Assembly (NCBI RefSeq): GCF_019059575.1 | Contig: NW_024881529.1 | Coordinates: 1,151,001-1,215,000 of the forward strand | DNA length: 64,000 nucleotides | Source of the DNA: Amphibalanus amphitrite | Taxonomy: Eukaryota; Arthropoda; Thecostraca; Balanomorpha; Balanidae | Reading direction: 5' to 3' | Shown: piece by piece, positions 1 through 13,065 of the stretch | How positions within the stretch are numbered: position 1 is the first letter of the stretch | How the letters are laid out: every line of letters begins with the position of its first letter | Notes under the pieces: model-generated | Told to the model about the DNA's origin: nothing | The model's input: the letters and a program-made list of their open reading frames with translations, nothing else | Database searches by the model: none | Position numbers and translations under genes: made by a program

Positions 1-680
1 TGGTCGCCTCAGGCGGCCCGGGTCACGTGACCGTGTCTGGGGTCACGTGAACCGTGTCAGAATCGGCTGATGGACGGGCGACAGCCGGGGCAGCTCCTCG
101 CCCACGGCACTCGCATTCAGCTTCAAAGGAGGGCCTGTTCGCAAACCGAGCGAAAGACGAACCAGATAAAAGATGCGTGCTTTGGCGTTTGATGGCTTGA
201 GAAAGTCGTTGGTGTTCGGGCACTTGAGATGTAAATGAATGCCGTTCCCCGGACGGCTAGTGTGTTCTGTCTACTGTAAAAGAAGAGGAGAGCATAGTGT
301 ATAGGTCTCTATACTACCTACCTACGCCAAATACCACCATTCAACAGTCAACAGTCGAATAGCTAGCGGACTCCTCTCGAACCGGAGAGATTGTAGTAGA
401 AAATCCATTTGCAGTGTGTCAAGAGTGCCGTTTGCTCATTGCGATAAATACGATGTCAATATCAATGCGTCACGATATCAATGCGATATCGATACGATAA
501 GATAGATAAAATCACAATACATTCCTCTTAAAGCTCGTCATTTTTTTACGCGACTTTCCTCAGCTGTCGAAATTGACCGAGCTCATCTTTTCTTCCCAGG
601 TTTCGATTTGTGGCTTTGTTTCAAACATCGCATTTTTTATTATCAAACAGTTGTGTAGTTAATGCCTGAGCTATTTCCCC
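1..680. other. non-coding, nothing recognised
   Basis: No supported gene. The only visible structure is a short direct repeat near 20-60, in which GGTCACGTGA followed by CCGTGTC occurs twice, and an ATCAATGCG/GATATC-like redundancy near 450-500. Confidence 0.4.
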
Positions 681-834
681 AGTAGCGGCGGAACACCTTC
701 AATTAGGGGGGGGGGGGGGCACTGCCCACTTTTGGTCCCATTCTTTCCATGCAACGCCCATAGGGCTAATGTTAAAATGTCAGAATCAAAGGGGGGGACG
801 GTGCCCCGGTGCCCTCCCCGTTCCGCCGCCTATG
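681..834. mobile_element. small inverted-repeat (MITE-like) element
   Basis: GCGGCGGAA at 685-693 is matched by TTCCGCCGC at 821-829. The ends are followed by a long G-run (about 707-719) and, on the inner right side, another G-run and GGTGCCCCGGTGCC. About 150 bp with no coding capacity. The short inverted repeat supports a non-autonomous DNA element, but no target duplication could be assigned. Confidence 0.4.
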
Positions 835-2440
835 TATTTCCCTGGTATTTCTTTGTTAGGTATGGTTTCTGACGGCTTTTGTTTATCATGATCGTGAATA
901 ATAAACGTAAGTTAATCACCGCATTAAAAAAGATACCTATGTATATAACGCCAACAACGTGATTTCAGTTACCGAAATTTCGCATTGTTCGCAATAAAGC
1001 CTGTCAAGTCCATCTGCATAATTCATTGGCCTGATAGTGGGCGCTGGCTTTTCCAAACAACCGGCGGACTAAATCACCACACGCACGAATAACCCTCCGA
1101 CGACTAAAACCATTCATCAACATTAGCAGGCGTAGTTCGCACGTCGTTAGAGCCGTGTATGAATATTGAACAGGCCCTCATTATCACAGCGGTTGACAAC
1201 ATTCCCCTCAAATGTCCCACTGCGACCGCCAGCCTTTGACCCTGTGCGACCGTTGGCCCAAGTTTTGCGCCTTCAGTGTACCCCACCCTGGCGGATTACA
1301 TGTTGCCCTGTGGTGTTGACCCCAAGCAACTGAATAGGCCAGGAAGAACTCATCTAGTTGAATTCAGGACGGGACCTCTCCTCCATGCTTGAAATGATGT
1401 TTTGACCGAATTTCTGGTCTGCACGGATGCCTGAAAACAACTTTAGATGATTGCAATATTTTACCAACCTTATACTAAGATACTGCTTTCAACATTAAAA
1501 AATCATACCTAATTAAGGTTCGCATGCATTTCCCCTAAAAATTGTTTTAGAGGAAGTTGGAAAAAGGTCACAGTGATTTTTATCAACAATTTTCATGATA
1601 AAGGTACCTATGTTTTCAATTAGTTATTTGATGTCCCAATCCTCCCAACGACTTATGAGGAAAACAACTAGAACAGCACAACTTCTAAAAACCTTTGATA
1701 CTTAAACTCTTAAAGTAATTCCTAAATTGGTAGGTACATACATTTTCTTCTTTTTAATTTTTTTTTCTCACTATACTCACATTTTAACCAGCTGCATTCG
1801 TTTGGCTTTCATCGTTTGTATTTGACTTTTAAGTTCCACCTATACAGTGATTGGTCTATATAAAACTATTTCTAAGCCGGATGTAGGTATGCTGTTTGAT
1901 TTGCGAAAGCAATAAAACTTGGGCAATAAGACAAACATGTGCAAAATTCGCTGAGGCGAGAATTGGGTACGTTTCTTTTCATTTTAGCTCGAGTGTATGT
2001 TATTTATTTCGCAATGACAGTGGTGTCACATCTCTAGAGGACAGAACATACCTACATTTCCGATTGCGTCGACATAATTCAGCTTATGAGAGCTGAACAG
2101 AACATCGTATGAGTCCTCGCGTTTCTTCCGAGGACTCCTCGCTTCCAACGAACGACGGTAAAGGTAAGCACCCACTTGCTGCTGTCCAGAACATTTTGAC
2201 AGCTTAAACATCACGATCAGTAGTTATACATTGAAAATAAAATTGCGGTCTGGAAACAGCCGGGCCGTGCACGAGAGTAACGCTCCAGATATGTTCCTGC
2301 ATAGGTACTATATGTCCCGGTCGAATAGACAACACTAAACACTAAAGTTGAGAAGCGGAGATAGTTGCCACATTTCCAACAGTTCGTTTGCGCTGTTTCC
2401 CATAAATATTTATCTCTCGATAAGTTTCACTGCAATCGCC
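835..2440. other. AT-rich non-coding stretch
   Basis: No ORF with recognisable protein similarity and no repeat structure seen on either strand. Confidence 0.4.
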
Positions 2441-2980
2441 ACCGACTAAGCCTCCGCTGCCTGAGCAGACCAGACGATACACCGTGAGACCGGGCACACC
2501 CTTGTCGGCCCAAGTGGACGATTTATTCGCCGCGGCGGCGGGCGGCGGGACGGTCAGTTGATGTCGACAGCCGCCGCCGCTGACCGATCGCCCTTATTCG
2601 GTCGGTGGGGCCGGCTGTCGGCCGCACACACTCGCTCCGCGGCCGATGGATGGCGGCTGCTCCGTGGCAGCAGCTCCGGCGGCTCCGGCGACGACGGCGG
2701 CGACGGCAGGGTAGAGGAGAGGGAGACGCAGCGGGCGCCCGCCCCTCGCTTCCTCGGACCAGATTCACGACGTGAGCAGTGCGGGACGCGTGGACTGAGC
2801 TGAGGACCCTCCAGTCATCGTGCGACGAGCCGGACTGGTCCTTGAGCGGCTCTCCTGGGATGCTGACAACAGCCCCGGACGGGCGTCACCATCACTCAGC
2901 CGAGAGGGCCGGGGGGGGGGGAGGGGAGCGCGCCTCAGGCCAGCCCACTGGCACGGCTACTGGTTATTGTGGGGATTTAG
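2441..2980. other. GC-rich island, possible promoter or first exon
   Basis: A local jump in GC and CpG content, with GCC/CGG-type trinucleotide runs at 2528-2710. Both strands have open frames of about 80 codons (2558-2803 plus, 2523-2768 minus), as expected of GC-rich DNA. A donor-like GTGAGC follows CACGAC near 2767. The proteins are low-complexity and unrecognised. It may be a CpG-rich promoter or 5' exon, but no transcript evidence can be inferred. Confidence 0.25.
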
Positions 2981-3309
2981 ACATGAGATAGGGCAACGGC
3001 TCTCATCTTTTGAACTCTTTGTTGTTTGTTGTTTAAACGTAGTGATAGCTTGCTGATAAGTCTGATGTCTGACAAAATGGGCTTGAACTACAACAGCCGA
3101 AAATGTTTACAGATTTAAGAGGATTGTGATCGTCGAATATAAAAATATATACATAATAAGAATAGCTATCTTATAATGTCGTTAGAGGCTCCAGACTTCA
3201 AAGGTGAGAGATAAGTCCACGAATTAAATGCGGGCATTTGTCAGGTGACCAAAGCGAAAAATATTTTAGACATAAATTATCCCTAGAGTTCGTTGACCTG
3301 GCTGTAGTG

Positions 3310-3540
3310 ACGCACGGCCACTAACTCGCCACGACTGTCGTGAGTCTGACAAGCTCTCACTTGTGAGTTATCCCCTCGCGCGGCCGCCACCTCGCCACAG
3401 ATGCGGAAAGTCTGACAGGCTCTCACTGTTGAGATATCGCTCCTCACCCGGTCCCGACCTCACCCCAGTTGCGGTGAGTTTCACAGGCTCTCACTGGTTA
3501 GATCGCTCCTCGCGCGGTCGCCACCTCACCACCCAATCCA
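3310..3540. repeat. three-copy tandem repeat, unit about 66-68 bp
   Basis: Three diverged units run head to tail. Each contains CTCGCCAC or CTCACC, then a segment like GTCTGACAGGCTCTCACT, then a CTCCTCGCGCGG-type block. The units differ at many positions, so this is an old minisatellite. Confidence 0.6.
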
Positions 3541-5100
3541 CCAATGAGGCTGGAGCGTCACCATTGCCATATCACCGGTCGAGTTATGAGGGCACGCTGT
3601 TGATTTCATCTGACGGCGTGCCCCCTGACCTGGCCGCCGGCGGGTCTATCACCGACCCCGTGGCCCGGCCCGACGTAGGAATTGAACGCCGGCCCTGTTA
3701 GTATTCCCAGCAGACCAGGAGCGTCATCGGGCACTCGTTGGCGCCGCCCTCGATTCAGAGCGCTCCGCCGCTATTTGTTTTACGGGATCTCTGACGCGTG
3801 GGAGGCAATTATTTTTGGTCGGTCCGAGTTATTCGTCGTTTGATTATAACACAGCTTGCATAAATCAATGTTTTGAACCACATTACTTTCCATCCACGTT
3901 TGGGTTAAAACAGCTGTTCCAGGGCTATGAATTTGGTGTCAATTACCTAAATAGTTATTCGGTATGACATAAATGATAGACATCGTTTGATTAGATACGC
4001 TCGTATTCCACGGTAAAACGAGAGAAGCATCAAACACGTCTGTTCTGACTATTTTGTTCCAAGTGTTTTACCGTCAAGTCAATCTTAGAAGCTTTCTCCT
4101 CATTCAGTCGAACAAACTTGAAACTACCCGATGTGTTCGGACGCATCCGGTCGTACTCGAATCTTACTACCTATATACTTACCTACCTCAGTGGATACGA
4201 TTTGAGACGATCATCATAATGCTATTCATTTTACCAATCTGTTGAGATCAGATTCCGTCCGCTCCACGCTGACCTTTCAATAGACTCTCTAAAAGCATGT
4301 CGGATACCATAGCCTCAAACGACTCACCAAAATCCACAGCTGCACAGAAAGACGAGACGCCCAGTGACTGGAGACAACAGCCGTGGACATTGCGCTTCTG
4401 TGTACGGTGTCATGCGCATTTGTTGGGCCTGCTATTGATCCTAGCAATATATAACATGTTTATTTACACGGAACAGTTTCGCTATCACTAATGCCCCAAT
4501 ATTTTCCACGGGCCCTGTCTCCATGGCCACTGATTTTGTAGCAGCGCCACTTTACGGAGCGCCCATGATGCATTGCGGCACAGTATCGGCCAGGCGCGGA
4601 ACGGGCGAGCCATCTGTCGGCGAAGACTGCAAACACCTGTGCGCCACGATGCGCCACGGTCAGTTGGACGATCATCGCGTCATCGCCCGTCGATACCCCC
4701 TGGTTGGTATTGTCGACGATATGCTTCCCTACCCTAGCTATGTGCATTTTTGTTCATATGTATATGCATCATGCACATCTGAGGGAACTTTTTGGCCTTG
4801 TTGGGTAGCGTCGCGCCCGTCTATTTTGACTACTTTAGAAGCTTGAATAGATAGATAAGATGATGGGTTCATACGCTGTAGCATTGCAATTAACTGAAGC
4901 ATTCTGCATTGCATTATAATCATCTCGATAAATAGCTTTAGCCCACTAAACCTGCTCGATTTTACCATTTCTCTATCCAAATTAGCGCTTTCACTGCATG
5001 ATCTGATCTGATTCTGTTCCACCTCGGCCAGAGGCCACCTAAGCTCAGTATTTCCTCAGCCCGGTCACATAAAATCACCGGGCCTACATCCTCGCTTCTG
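3541..5100. other. non-coding, nothing recognised
   Basis: The only ORF with any character is 4297-4491 (plus, 64 codons), with a hydrophobic stretch near its C-terminus. It has no recognisable family and no supporting context, so it is not called. Confidence 0.35.
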
Positions 5101-5379
5101 GTCAGTCCAGCGCGCCGATGATCCTCAAGTCCCCCCCACACACTCTCTCCCCCGACTCGCCCCCTCCCCATCGCGTTCTAGCGCTGTGCTGTCATCGGAG
5201 ACCGATCGGGTCAACTTTGGGCCGGGCCGCCAAGTTTGACACGCGAGAACGGGCCCAGCGATCATCCTGGCACCCGAAGCGCCGCATCGAATCCGCGGCG
5301 GAGTGTGCCGTGTGGTCAGTGCTTTAGGAGACGGGCGGCCCGCGCGGCCGAATAGCACGGTGGCTCGCTACACGGGGTG

Positions 5380-5660
5380 GCGCTGCGTCGATTGACTGGG
5401 TGGCGGGTGGATGGCGCAGGATAACGGCTGTATGGTGGTTGACTGGTGGATGTATGGAGACTAGATTGTTGCTGTAAGGCGGCTGGATGATGAATGGGTG
5501 GCAACTGGCTGGCGGCATGGTGGCAGTTGTTTGGAGGCTGTATGACGGTTGTATGGAGGTTGACTGGATGATGGTTGTGGCAACTGGGTGATAGCTGGAT
5601 GGCGGCTGGGTGGGGGTGTGGGTGGTAGTCGGGTGGCTGATGAATGATGACCGTTTGGGA
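5380..5660. repeat. degenerate GG(C/T)TG-ATGG minisatellite
   Basis: A TGG-rich tract in which short degenerate units (GGCTG, GTATGGAGG, GACTGGATG) repeat without a fixed period. It gives long open frames on the minus strand rich in His, Pro and Ser that look like repeat translation, not a gene. It follows a GC-rich patch (5110-5360). Confidence 0.5.
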
Positions 5661-6559
5661 GTCATTACATCGGCGGACAACACTCCCGAATGTGGATAAC
5701 CTGCTACAACTATGAAGGACGGGGGATAATACCTTATCCTTATACATCAAAAATGAATCATATGATTTCATAAGAAAACAACTAATAGGTAGCACCAGCC
5801 TTTTTTCATTACACGGTCTTAGATAATACACAATTAGAACCGCTAGTTTTATCTTGTGTCCATATAAATTTAATTTACGATCATACTACACTCACATTAG
5901 TTACAGATATACATTCCTCGTTGTAATATATTTCAGCTCGCTCATTTCGTTACTAAACTCCAGTCACATGAATTGTAAAATAGCCTACCTAACTGCAACA
6001 AGTCTGAGCCATGCGCTCTGCCATCTATCCCCACTAGAGGCCGATAAATGCCTTTTTTCGGCTGTGATATCACCACCACGCGGTCGGGGCAGGGTGGCGT
6101 TTTTTCGTCAGGATCCGGCGGGCGGCGCTGTCCGTCTCCTTCGGTCACCGGGACGGATACGGGCCGTCGGCCGACGGATGGCCACCGCACGGTGTACGGA
6201 GTACGGACCGAGACCTGGATCCGGGACGGTAGGCCACGCCGGTAGTACGTGCAGCGGAACCCCCACGCTGTATAACTCAAACGCTGCGCTGCGCGAGAGC
6301 AGTTGCGATTAATGCGGGCTCTGATGCATGCAGCTCTGATTGAGTTTTCAATTTTTGTCGGTCGTTAAATCAGAAAACGGTTTACGAAGACATGGAACAC
6401 TATCCGTTTGTCGTTTTTGTTATATTTCTTTCTCAAAAATCACATGTATTCAAACCACTACCTAACTACTCTAACAAAGATGGGTGTATGTAGTTCTCCA
6501 AAGAGTATTGGGGATGTGCAAATGAATACTTATCAGAGGTAAGATACCACAAGCTTATT
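5661..6559. other. non-coding; GC-rich patch at 6040-6300
   Basis: No recognisable gene. GC-rich DNA at 6040-6300 has open frames on both strands with no family resemblance. Confidence 0.35.
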
Positions 6560-7422
6560 ACGAGCGAGCGAGCGCAGCGAGCGAAGTGAGTCTTTTCAAT
6601 ATAACGGAAAAATCTCAGTATGAGCGGCCCGGCCCGGCCCGGCCTGTAACGCTTTTGAGAGGCTTATATCTCAGCAACCGCTGGACCGATTGGCCTGCGG
6701 TCTTTTTTGTTGGGTAGCCCCATCCCTTCTACCCCGTAATTGACTACTTTTGATACATCTCAGTGACCGTCGTGGCACGTGCCACGTGAAAAGTCAAGGG
6801 TGTTCAAGCTGTTTTGCAATAGTAGTGATTTTGAGAGGCTCATATCTCAGCAGCCGCTTGGGCGATTGACTTGCGGTAATTTTTGTAGGGCAGCAGCATC
6901 CCTTCTACCCAAAATGGGATACTCTCGATGCATGTGGGTCACCCCCAGTGCACGTGCAAAATACAACAATAAGAGGTGCCAAATTTGTTCCCATTTCAGT
7001 AACTCGGTAATTACTGGGGCGATTTCGCTGAAACTTGGCATACAGGTAGGCACCCACCAGGCAATGCATTCCCATGTGTTACGGTTAGGGTGCTACTGCA
7101 CGTGCGCACGTGCAGGGGGCGTTTCCAGATCTCGAGAACGGCTGGGCCGATTGCGCTCAAATTTGGTGCACGGTTGGGGACCAGTTAGTAGGGTGCCGTG
7201 CAAAAGTAATTTTGGACCCCGTTTGCACGTGCGCACGTGCAGAATGCCGCTTCCAGATCTTGGGAACGGCTGGGCCGATTGCGTTCAAATTTGGCACACC
7301 ACTAGCGACCAGTTAGAAGGGTGCTTTGCGCAAGCCCGTTGGAAGCACCCTCTCGCCCTTCCGCACGTGCAGGGCTCACTATCTCGCTCGCTCGTTCTTC
7401 GCCCAAAAGGCGTTTTACTGGT
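6560..7422 (+). mobile_element. CACGTG-rich repeat element, copy 1
   Basis: Shares sequence with the inverted copy at 15030-15720 over nearly its whole length. It starts with GAGCGAGCGAGCG-type DNA (6561-) and ends near CTCGCTCGCTCGT (7383-7395), so the ends are inverted repeats of each other. The interior repeats the module 'ATCTCAGCA, then CCGATTG, then CAAATTTGG' and the palindrome GCACGTGCGCACGTGC (about 7096 and 7225). A GGCCC-type run sits at 6625-6644. Part of the left end is duplicated (6655- and 6830-). No protein is encoded; ORFs such as 6779-7468 are repeat translations. Homology to copy 2 continues a little past the CTCGCTCG terminus, so the true boundary is uncertain. Confidence 0.65.
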
Positions 7423-8924
7423 TGATCTAAAACATGCGCAATTTTTTTCAACTTGGAAACTCAGATAAACTCGTTAAAAAGAAACCAAGCAAGGCCCTGA
7501 TAAGGCCCCATGGCCACATGTAACGATAGTTAGACATAAAGACATAAATTTGCAGTACAACAAAGAGCCACTGGGGCCCATACTTGGCTGCACATTTGCA
7601 CATGACCTGAGAAGGCTGGGGGTGTTGGGCTAAGAATTTGGGGTGCGCAGACACCCAATCCGAGAGATAAGGTTAGATCTATTTCAGACACTATAATAAC
7701 ACAGCGCACAAAGGAAAAGCCCCGCGCCCTAATAGGCTTAGCCTTACAATAGACCGCAAGCAATTGACCTGTTAGGTGCAGCAAAAACGATGGGTAGAAG
7801 TGAATCTCCAATCCATTTAATTAGTGCCTCAGCACACGGCAAGAAAGCCTCTTCTGTTGCTTTTCAGAGAAGGCAGATAAAACCGACAAATTACCTTGGA
7901 GCAATTCGTACGTGCTCTGTTCTTACGATTCTAAAATTACCCCAACGGTGCATTAACTTTACCCTAACACGATTATTTGGCTTTTCTTTGCATGCTTGAT
8001 ATATCCTCAAGTAATCACAATCCTACGCAGCTTTGCATTGCGAGCCGAACCAAAATAGCTCAGCAGGATTGCACCTATAGCCTGGGGCGGCGTCTGTTCC
8101 CTGGCCACTTGGTATGCCGACGAGCACCGTCCCCTGCCCGGAATGTCACAAAGCTCGGACACAACCGCCGCATGCGTACCCACGCTCCGCTGACGTCACA
8201 TACAGGGGCAATATTGGCGTGTAACCGCCGGAATTACATGGAAATGAGGCTACGTCAGCGGCAGCGCCCAGCGGCACTGACTGGTACGCCGCGCACGGGT
8301 CGCTTGTCGACGCTGAACACCGTGAGCTCTAGCCACTGTGCGTGACACTCGCCCTTCCGTGACCGCGGTATCACGAACTGGCGCTCGAACTGGAACTCGC
8401 GGCTCAGTTCGTGATCAACTCGCGAGCGTGCGACTTAAAGGTGCGTGTGCTTTCTACAGAGCGCGCCCGTTGTTCCCTACTGCAATTATTTATAGTAGCA
8501 ACATGTTTTTGCGAGATTGGTCTGTGCGGCGCTGGCTCCCCGCAGACACCCTAGAGGTTTCACACAGAAGGCCCCTAATGAGACTCTGGAGGATTTTCGC
8601 CCTCGTAAGCAAATGCTAATTAACCCTGATAGGCGAATGGTTTGCGTATGAATGTTTCTAGTTTGCGGAATGTGCAGGAAAGATTCTGTGGGTGCCAGCG
8701 AGCAGCTAAATACCTACAACGCTGAAAAGAAAATGCAATGTTGGTGTTGTCGACTGCTTTGCTGAATTTGATAGTTTAGGTCGTGGTTTGTGATTCGCCA
8801 CAGAGCCGATGCTAGTCGGTGTTCAACAGCCATTGATACCCGTCCTATTGACTACGTAGATCGACTCAATCAAGTATAATTTTGCATATGATTGAATCTA
8901 AGATTTGATGGGCATTGAAATAGT
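7423..8924. other. non-coding, nothing recognised
   Basis: No supported gene or repeat. GC content rises slightly at 8060-8460 without recognisable coding sequence. Confidence 0.35.
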
Positions 8925-9868
8925 TTAACCCACGCATGACTGGGGTATTTTCCATAACGCGAGTGACTGGGGGGGCTCTCCAGAGCCCCCTCTCCTATCT
9001 CCGAAACTACTGGGCCGATCGTCAAAATTCAAATGGTGTCTGTAGCCCAGGAAAAACTGTCGAGCGAAACCTATTTTCATTGACCTTGAGGTCACCGATG
9101 ACGTCACAGGTTAGGTCAAAGTAAAAATTATCGACATTTTTGCTAGTTTACAATTTAGGCTCTGCCGTCCGATCAGGCTCATTTTTGGTTTACGCACTCC
9201 TTGACGGATGCCGTAGATACCCTGAGGGTACCGAACTTTTACTTCGAATTTTTAAGGTCAAGGCCAGGTCATCCTAGGTCACGAAAATTGTATATCACGT
9301 ATCGGTCACTGACGCATGTTTTATGTATTTACAGTCACCGTGGTTTTATGGTCCATTTTACTCGTAGATTCCGAAAATAGTGTCGTCTGTGTCATTTGAG
9401 GTCATTGTCAGCTGAATTTACCGGAGGTCAGGTCACTTTCAGGTCAGAAAAGGTCAAATTTTGAAAATAGAATTTTTCAACAAAAAAGGTGCCTATCAGA
9501 TGCAGTTTGAGCTCAGCAACACGATGGTGCCATTTATATTGCTGTACAACGTCAAAAACGTACTGAAAAATGGATTGAAAAACATAAAATTGTAAAATTT
9601 TGACAATAAATGCGAATAACTCGGCTATTTTTGAAGATATTGGGCTAAAACTTGCAAAAGTAGTTCATCAGTGTGTGTTCTATCACATATACCTATTCCG
9701 GTTTTTGCGAAAAGTCAAAAACTTTTTGAAAAAAATAAAAAATATACTTTTTGTAATTGTAAATACATATTTTTCAAAATTTTCAAAATATCGAAAATTC
9801 GAGATAGCAGTTTGATAGCTACTTGTATTTGTAGTCCACTCATGCAAAGAAAATGGATCTAGCTTTAA

Positions 9869-11100
9869 CCCGCGCCCTGCAGGGGGGGGGGGCAGAATCT
9901 GCCTCCCTCCCGTTCTTCGCCAATAACTTCTAAACGCGTTACGCCAGCGACGTCAAACTTTCAGTACCTTATCATACATCAATTTGACACGTTCTCTGAA
10001 AATTTGAGCGAAATCCGTCGGTCATTTTTTGAGAAATTGACGCTTTTGTGACGTCATGTTCGCCATTTTCGCCTAAAAAACGGCAAAATTTCAAACGCCG
10101 CTAACATCTTCATTTTTAAAGGAATCAAGAGGTGACAAATAGGTTATACGTGATTCTACTTTGTCTATCAAATGGCCATCTCGGTTTTTTGAAATTTTTG
10201 GATTTTGACCCAATTTTTTTTCTTAAAAAAACTGACTTTTTTGGGAAAATAATTATAAAATCCAAAATTTTGAGTGTATCGAAAAAACCGGAATTTATGT
10301 CAGAGAAGTAGTCTATGTGCACCTACATACCAATTTTTAGAAGAATCGGTTTAAAAGGATCGCCCATGATCGTAAATACAATACAATACAATACAATACA
10401 AAAATGTGGGAGTTATTCAAAATTTTATGACGTCACGACACACATTTTTTTTTGAAAAATCTATTTTTTGGAAGTTCTAGACCTCGTACGGAAACAAAAA
10501 AAGCACCATTCGATTTGCCGTGAAAAAACTGCATCAGATAGACACCTTTTTAGGCCTTAACAACCAACTTCAAAAATTGACCTCACTTGACCTGACCTTG
10601 ACCTGACCTCGACCTGAAATTCATCCAGAGGTGGTCCATATCACTTATTGAGTGTGCCTATTTAATTCTATGAGTAAAATGACCCATAAAACATGTGTCG
10701 CACATACCCATTTCTATCTTTTGTTTTTGGTGACCTGACCTGACCTGACCTGACCTTGACCTTGACCTTTGAATGACATTATATGCAACGAATATTGTCT
10801 TGGTAGTCTAAGAACACGTTTTGGGCATCAGTCTCAGTCCATTCTTCGGCAACTACGGTGCAAGGCCGATACTGTAGAAACTTGCATTTTGTACCCTTGA
10901 CCTGACCTTGACCTGACCTCTGACCTACTTAAGCAAAAAAATTGGGCTCTTTAGATCCGCCTTGTTGAGAGCTTTCGATTGCCGTTTTCCCCGTCTTTCT
11001 ACGACCATCGGTTCGGAAGTTAGACAGGGGGCGGGGGCAGAATCTGCCCCCCCAGCAGGGCGCGTATGGCTGAATAGTGAATAGCCCAGCGGGGCGCGGG
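9869..11100. mobile_element. nested TTAA element, subfamily A copy 1
   Basis: Flanked by TTAA at 9865-9868 and 11101-11104, inside the element at 8929-11354. The left end reads CCCGCG, tag CCCTGCA, G-run, core CAGAATCTG, then C-rich. The right end has the same core and tag inverted, and its terminal block is duplicated (about 11051-11064 and 11085-11100). The interior is near-identical to that of 39552-40727, but a short insertion here carries an ATACA microsatellite (10376-10401). A long cluster of TGACCT units lies at 10575-10770 and 10897-10926. Non-coding. Confidence 0.85.
10376..10401. repeat. (ATACA)n microsatellite inside subfamily A element
   Basis: About five ATACA units. They lie in an insertion of roughly 45 bp that is absent from the sister copy at 39552-40727, so the expansion happened after the copies separated. 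Confidence 0.8.
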
Positions 11101-11358
11101 TTAAAACTGAGCTCTTGAGAGCGTTTGCCGTAATTCAGTATTTTGCATGAAAATCGGCCGACATGACGTCACTCTGACGTCATTTCCGGTCAAACTATGG
11201 TAGCTAATGCGTTGAAATTTTAACACAAGGTGTCAAATTGATGCCTTTGAAGGTACCGCAAGTTTCGTGTTGATCCGTCAAAAGGTTTAGAAGATATTGC
11301 TGAAAAACGGGAGGTGGCTCTGTAGAGCCCCCCCCCCCCCCAGTCATGCGCGGGTTAA

Positions 11359-12034
11359 GATCATGAAATTAATGCAACTAATGTGTTTTAATAACGTAAT
11401 GGTAGAGGGTTATTGAACACACTTTTCCGAAAGTTAATTTGAATTTTCAAAGGACATACATTAACAAATTCTCCAGCAAATTATAATTTTAAAATGTCCT
11501 GCCTGCCGACTAGCTATACTCGTAGGCTTCTCATTAACGCTACACCTATTACTGCAGCGCAATTTCCATGTCGCTCGTATTTCATCCAATGAGTTCCTAT
11601 AAAGAAATTAATTATGGGAACCACACAATAATCTGCTTCTTTGAACAATGCCGCGGCTGTGTTTCACTGTTGGCGGTTGGATACGGTGAATTGCGGCAGC
11701 AGCAGGCAGCGAAAGACGCGTCTGTCGTTGCCATTACCATCCTATCATTACGATCGTGAGCGTCAGACGCTAGGCTCGTAAGTAATCACGCAATTAGTGG
11801 TGTTTGTGCTACTTTTGGACAGTTATCCGTCACCCAAGGTGAAGTGTTACTAGTGTTCGTGGTAGCGGCGCACACCTTTTTATACATTCTTTTATACATT
11901 ATACATTTATACATTCCCCACAGATGCAGCTTGCAGATCTGGCTCAAGCTGCTTGCACACGGCCAGACCGTCCCGTATTTAAAATGCATTATTTCTTCTC
12001 TTTTACCGTGCTCTTCCTCTCTTCCCTTTCTCCC

Positions 12035-12038
<4 letters not shown>
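11359..12038. other. non-coding, nothing recognised
   Basis: AT-rich, no recognisable gene. Around 11880-11915 there is a small ATACATT-type redundancy. Confidence 0.35.
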
Positions 12039-12107
<69 letters not shown>

Positions 12108-12108
12108 C

Positions 12109-12139
<31 letters not shown>

Positions 12140-12145
12140 CCTCTC

Positions 12146-12210
<65 letters not shown>

Positions 12211-12246
12211 GCTCTCGCTCTCGCTCTCTCTCTCTGTCTCTCTGTC

Positions 12247-12330
<84 letters not shown>
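12039..12330. repeat. (CT)n microsatellite, about 290 bp
   Basis: A long dinucleotide tract with occasional CCT, TTCT, GCT and GTCT interruptions. Ser-Leu open frames across it are repeat translation. Confidence 0.97.
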
Positions 12331-12335
<5 letters not shown>

Positions 12336-12699
12336 TCTGTTAAGACCTCACACCAACACCACCCTGCTTTATCCGGGCTCGTTCTGCATGAGTCATATTC
12401 CGGCCTGTATCCCCTGCACGCGCCTCGGTGAGGCCCAACATCGATTGGGGTGCGGGCACCGCGGTAGAGACCGCCACATTGGCTCTGCTGGTCAGCCTGG
12501 GAAAGTTGAGCTACAGCCGTGATTAGCCGATCCCTCAGCCCGCCCGGGGAGAGTGTCTCCGGCGGTCGATGATGGGGCGATATAGAACGGGTGGTTGGTC
12601 GGCGCTACTACAGCTTTTATTGAGCGCTGTGTGATCCACTTCTCTAGCTCAGGGAGGGTAGATTCACCCGAAATACGCACGTCTATGGGTCAGACAGGG

Positions 12700-13065
12700 T
12701 GGGTGGTGTTACACACATCTATCGGTCTAGATATCTCTCGGTCAGGATGGGAGGGGACAGTCACATCTCTCGGTCAGGATGGGGGGGGGGGGGTGAGTCA
12801 CATCTCCGGGTCAGCTCAGGGGCGGATCACATCTCTCGGTCAGGATGTGAGGGATGAGTCACATCTCTCGGTCAGGATGGGGGGGGGGGGGTTAAGTCAC
12901 ATCTCCGGGTCACCTCAGGGGCGGGTCACATCTCTCGGTCAGGATGGGAGGGGCGGATCACATCTCTCGGTCAGGATGGGACGGGAGGGGCGGATCACAT
13001 CTCTCGGTCAGGATGGGGGGGAGGGGGGTGAGTCACATCTCCGGTTCAGCTCAGGGGCGGGTTAT
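12700..13065. repeat. G-rich minisatellite
   Basis: Tandem units built from TCACATCTCTCGGTCAGGATG followed by a variable G-run and, in alternate units, TCACATCTCCGGGTCA with CTCAGGGGCGG. Around eight units are visible. G-runs of 7 to 11 recur at each unit junction. Confidence 0.85.

Larger units (their letters stand above)
8929..11354. mobile_element. TTAA-flanked non-autonomous element, subfamily C copy 1 (interrupted)
   Basis: TTAA at 8925-8928 and 11355-11358 flanks inverted ends (CCCACGCATGACTGGGG on the left, CCCCAGTCATGCGCGGG on the right). Inside each end a G-run, a short core (CTCTCCAGAG left, CTCTGTAGAG right) and a C-run can pair. The left end has a second copy of its terminal block (about 8958-8975). 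The interior has TGACCT/AGGTCA clusters and TGACGTCA. A second element (9869-11100) is inserted at an internal TTAA, so the host parts are 8929-9864 and 11105-11354. The TTAA target and CCC-starting ends resemble piggyBac-type elements. No transposase is present. Interior homology to the element at 50089-51275 defines the subfamily. Confidence 0.8.

Noticed and set aside
4297..4491. 64-residue possible membrane peptide
   Set aside because: One hydrophobic stretch only; no family, splice or promoter support.
11844..12431. Long Ser/Leu-rich open frame
   Set aside because: Translation of a (CT)n tract; several frames are open at once.
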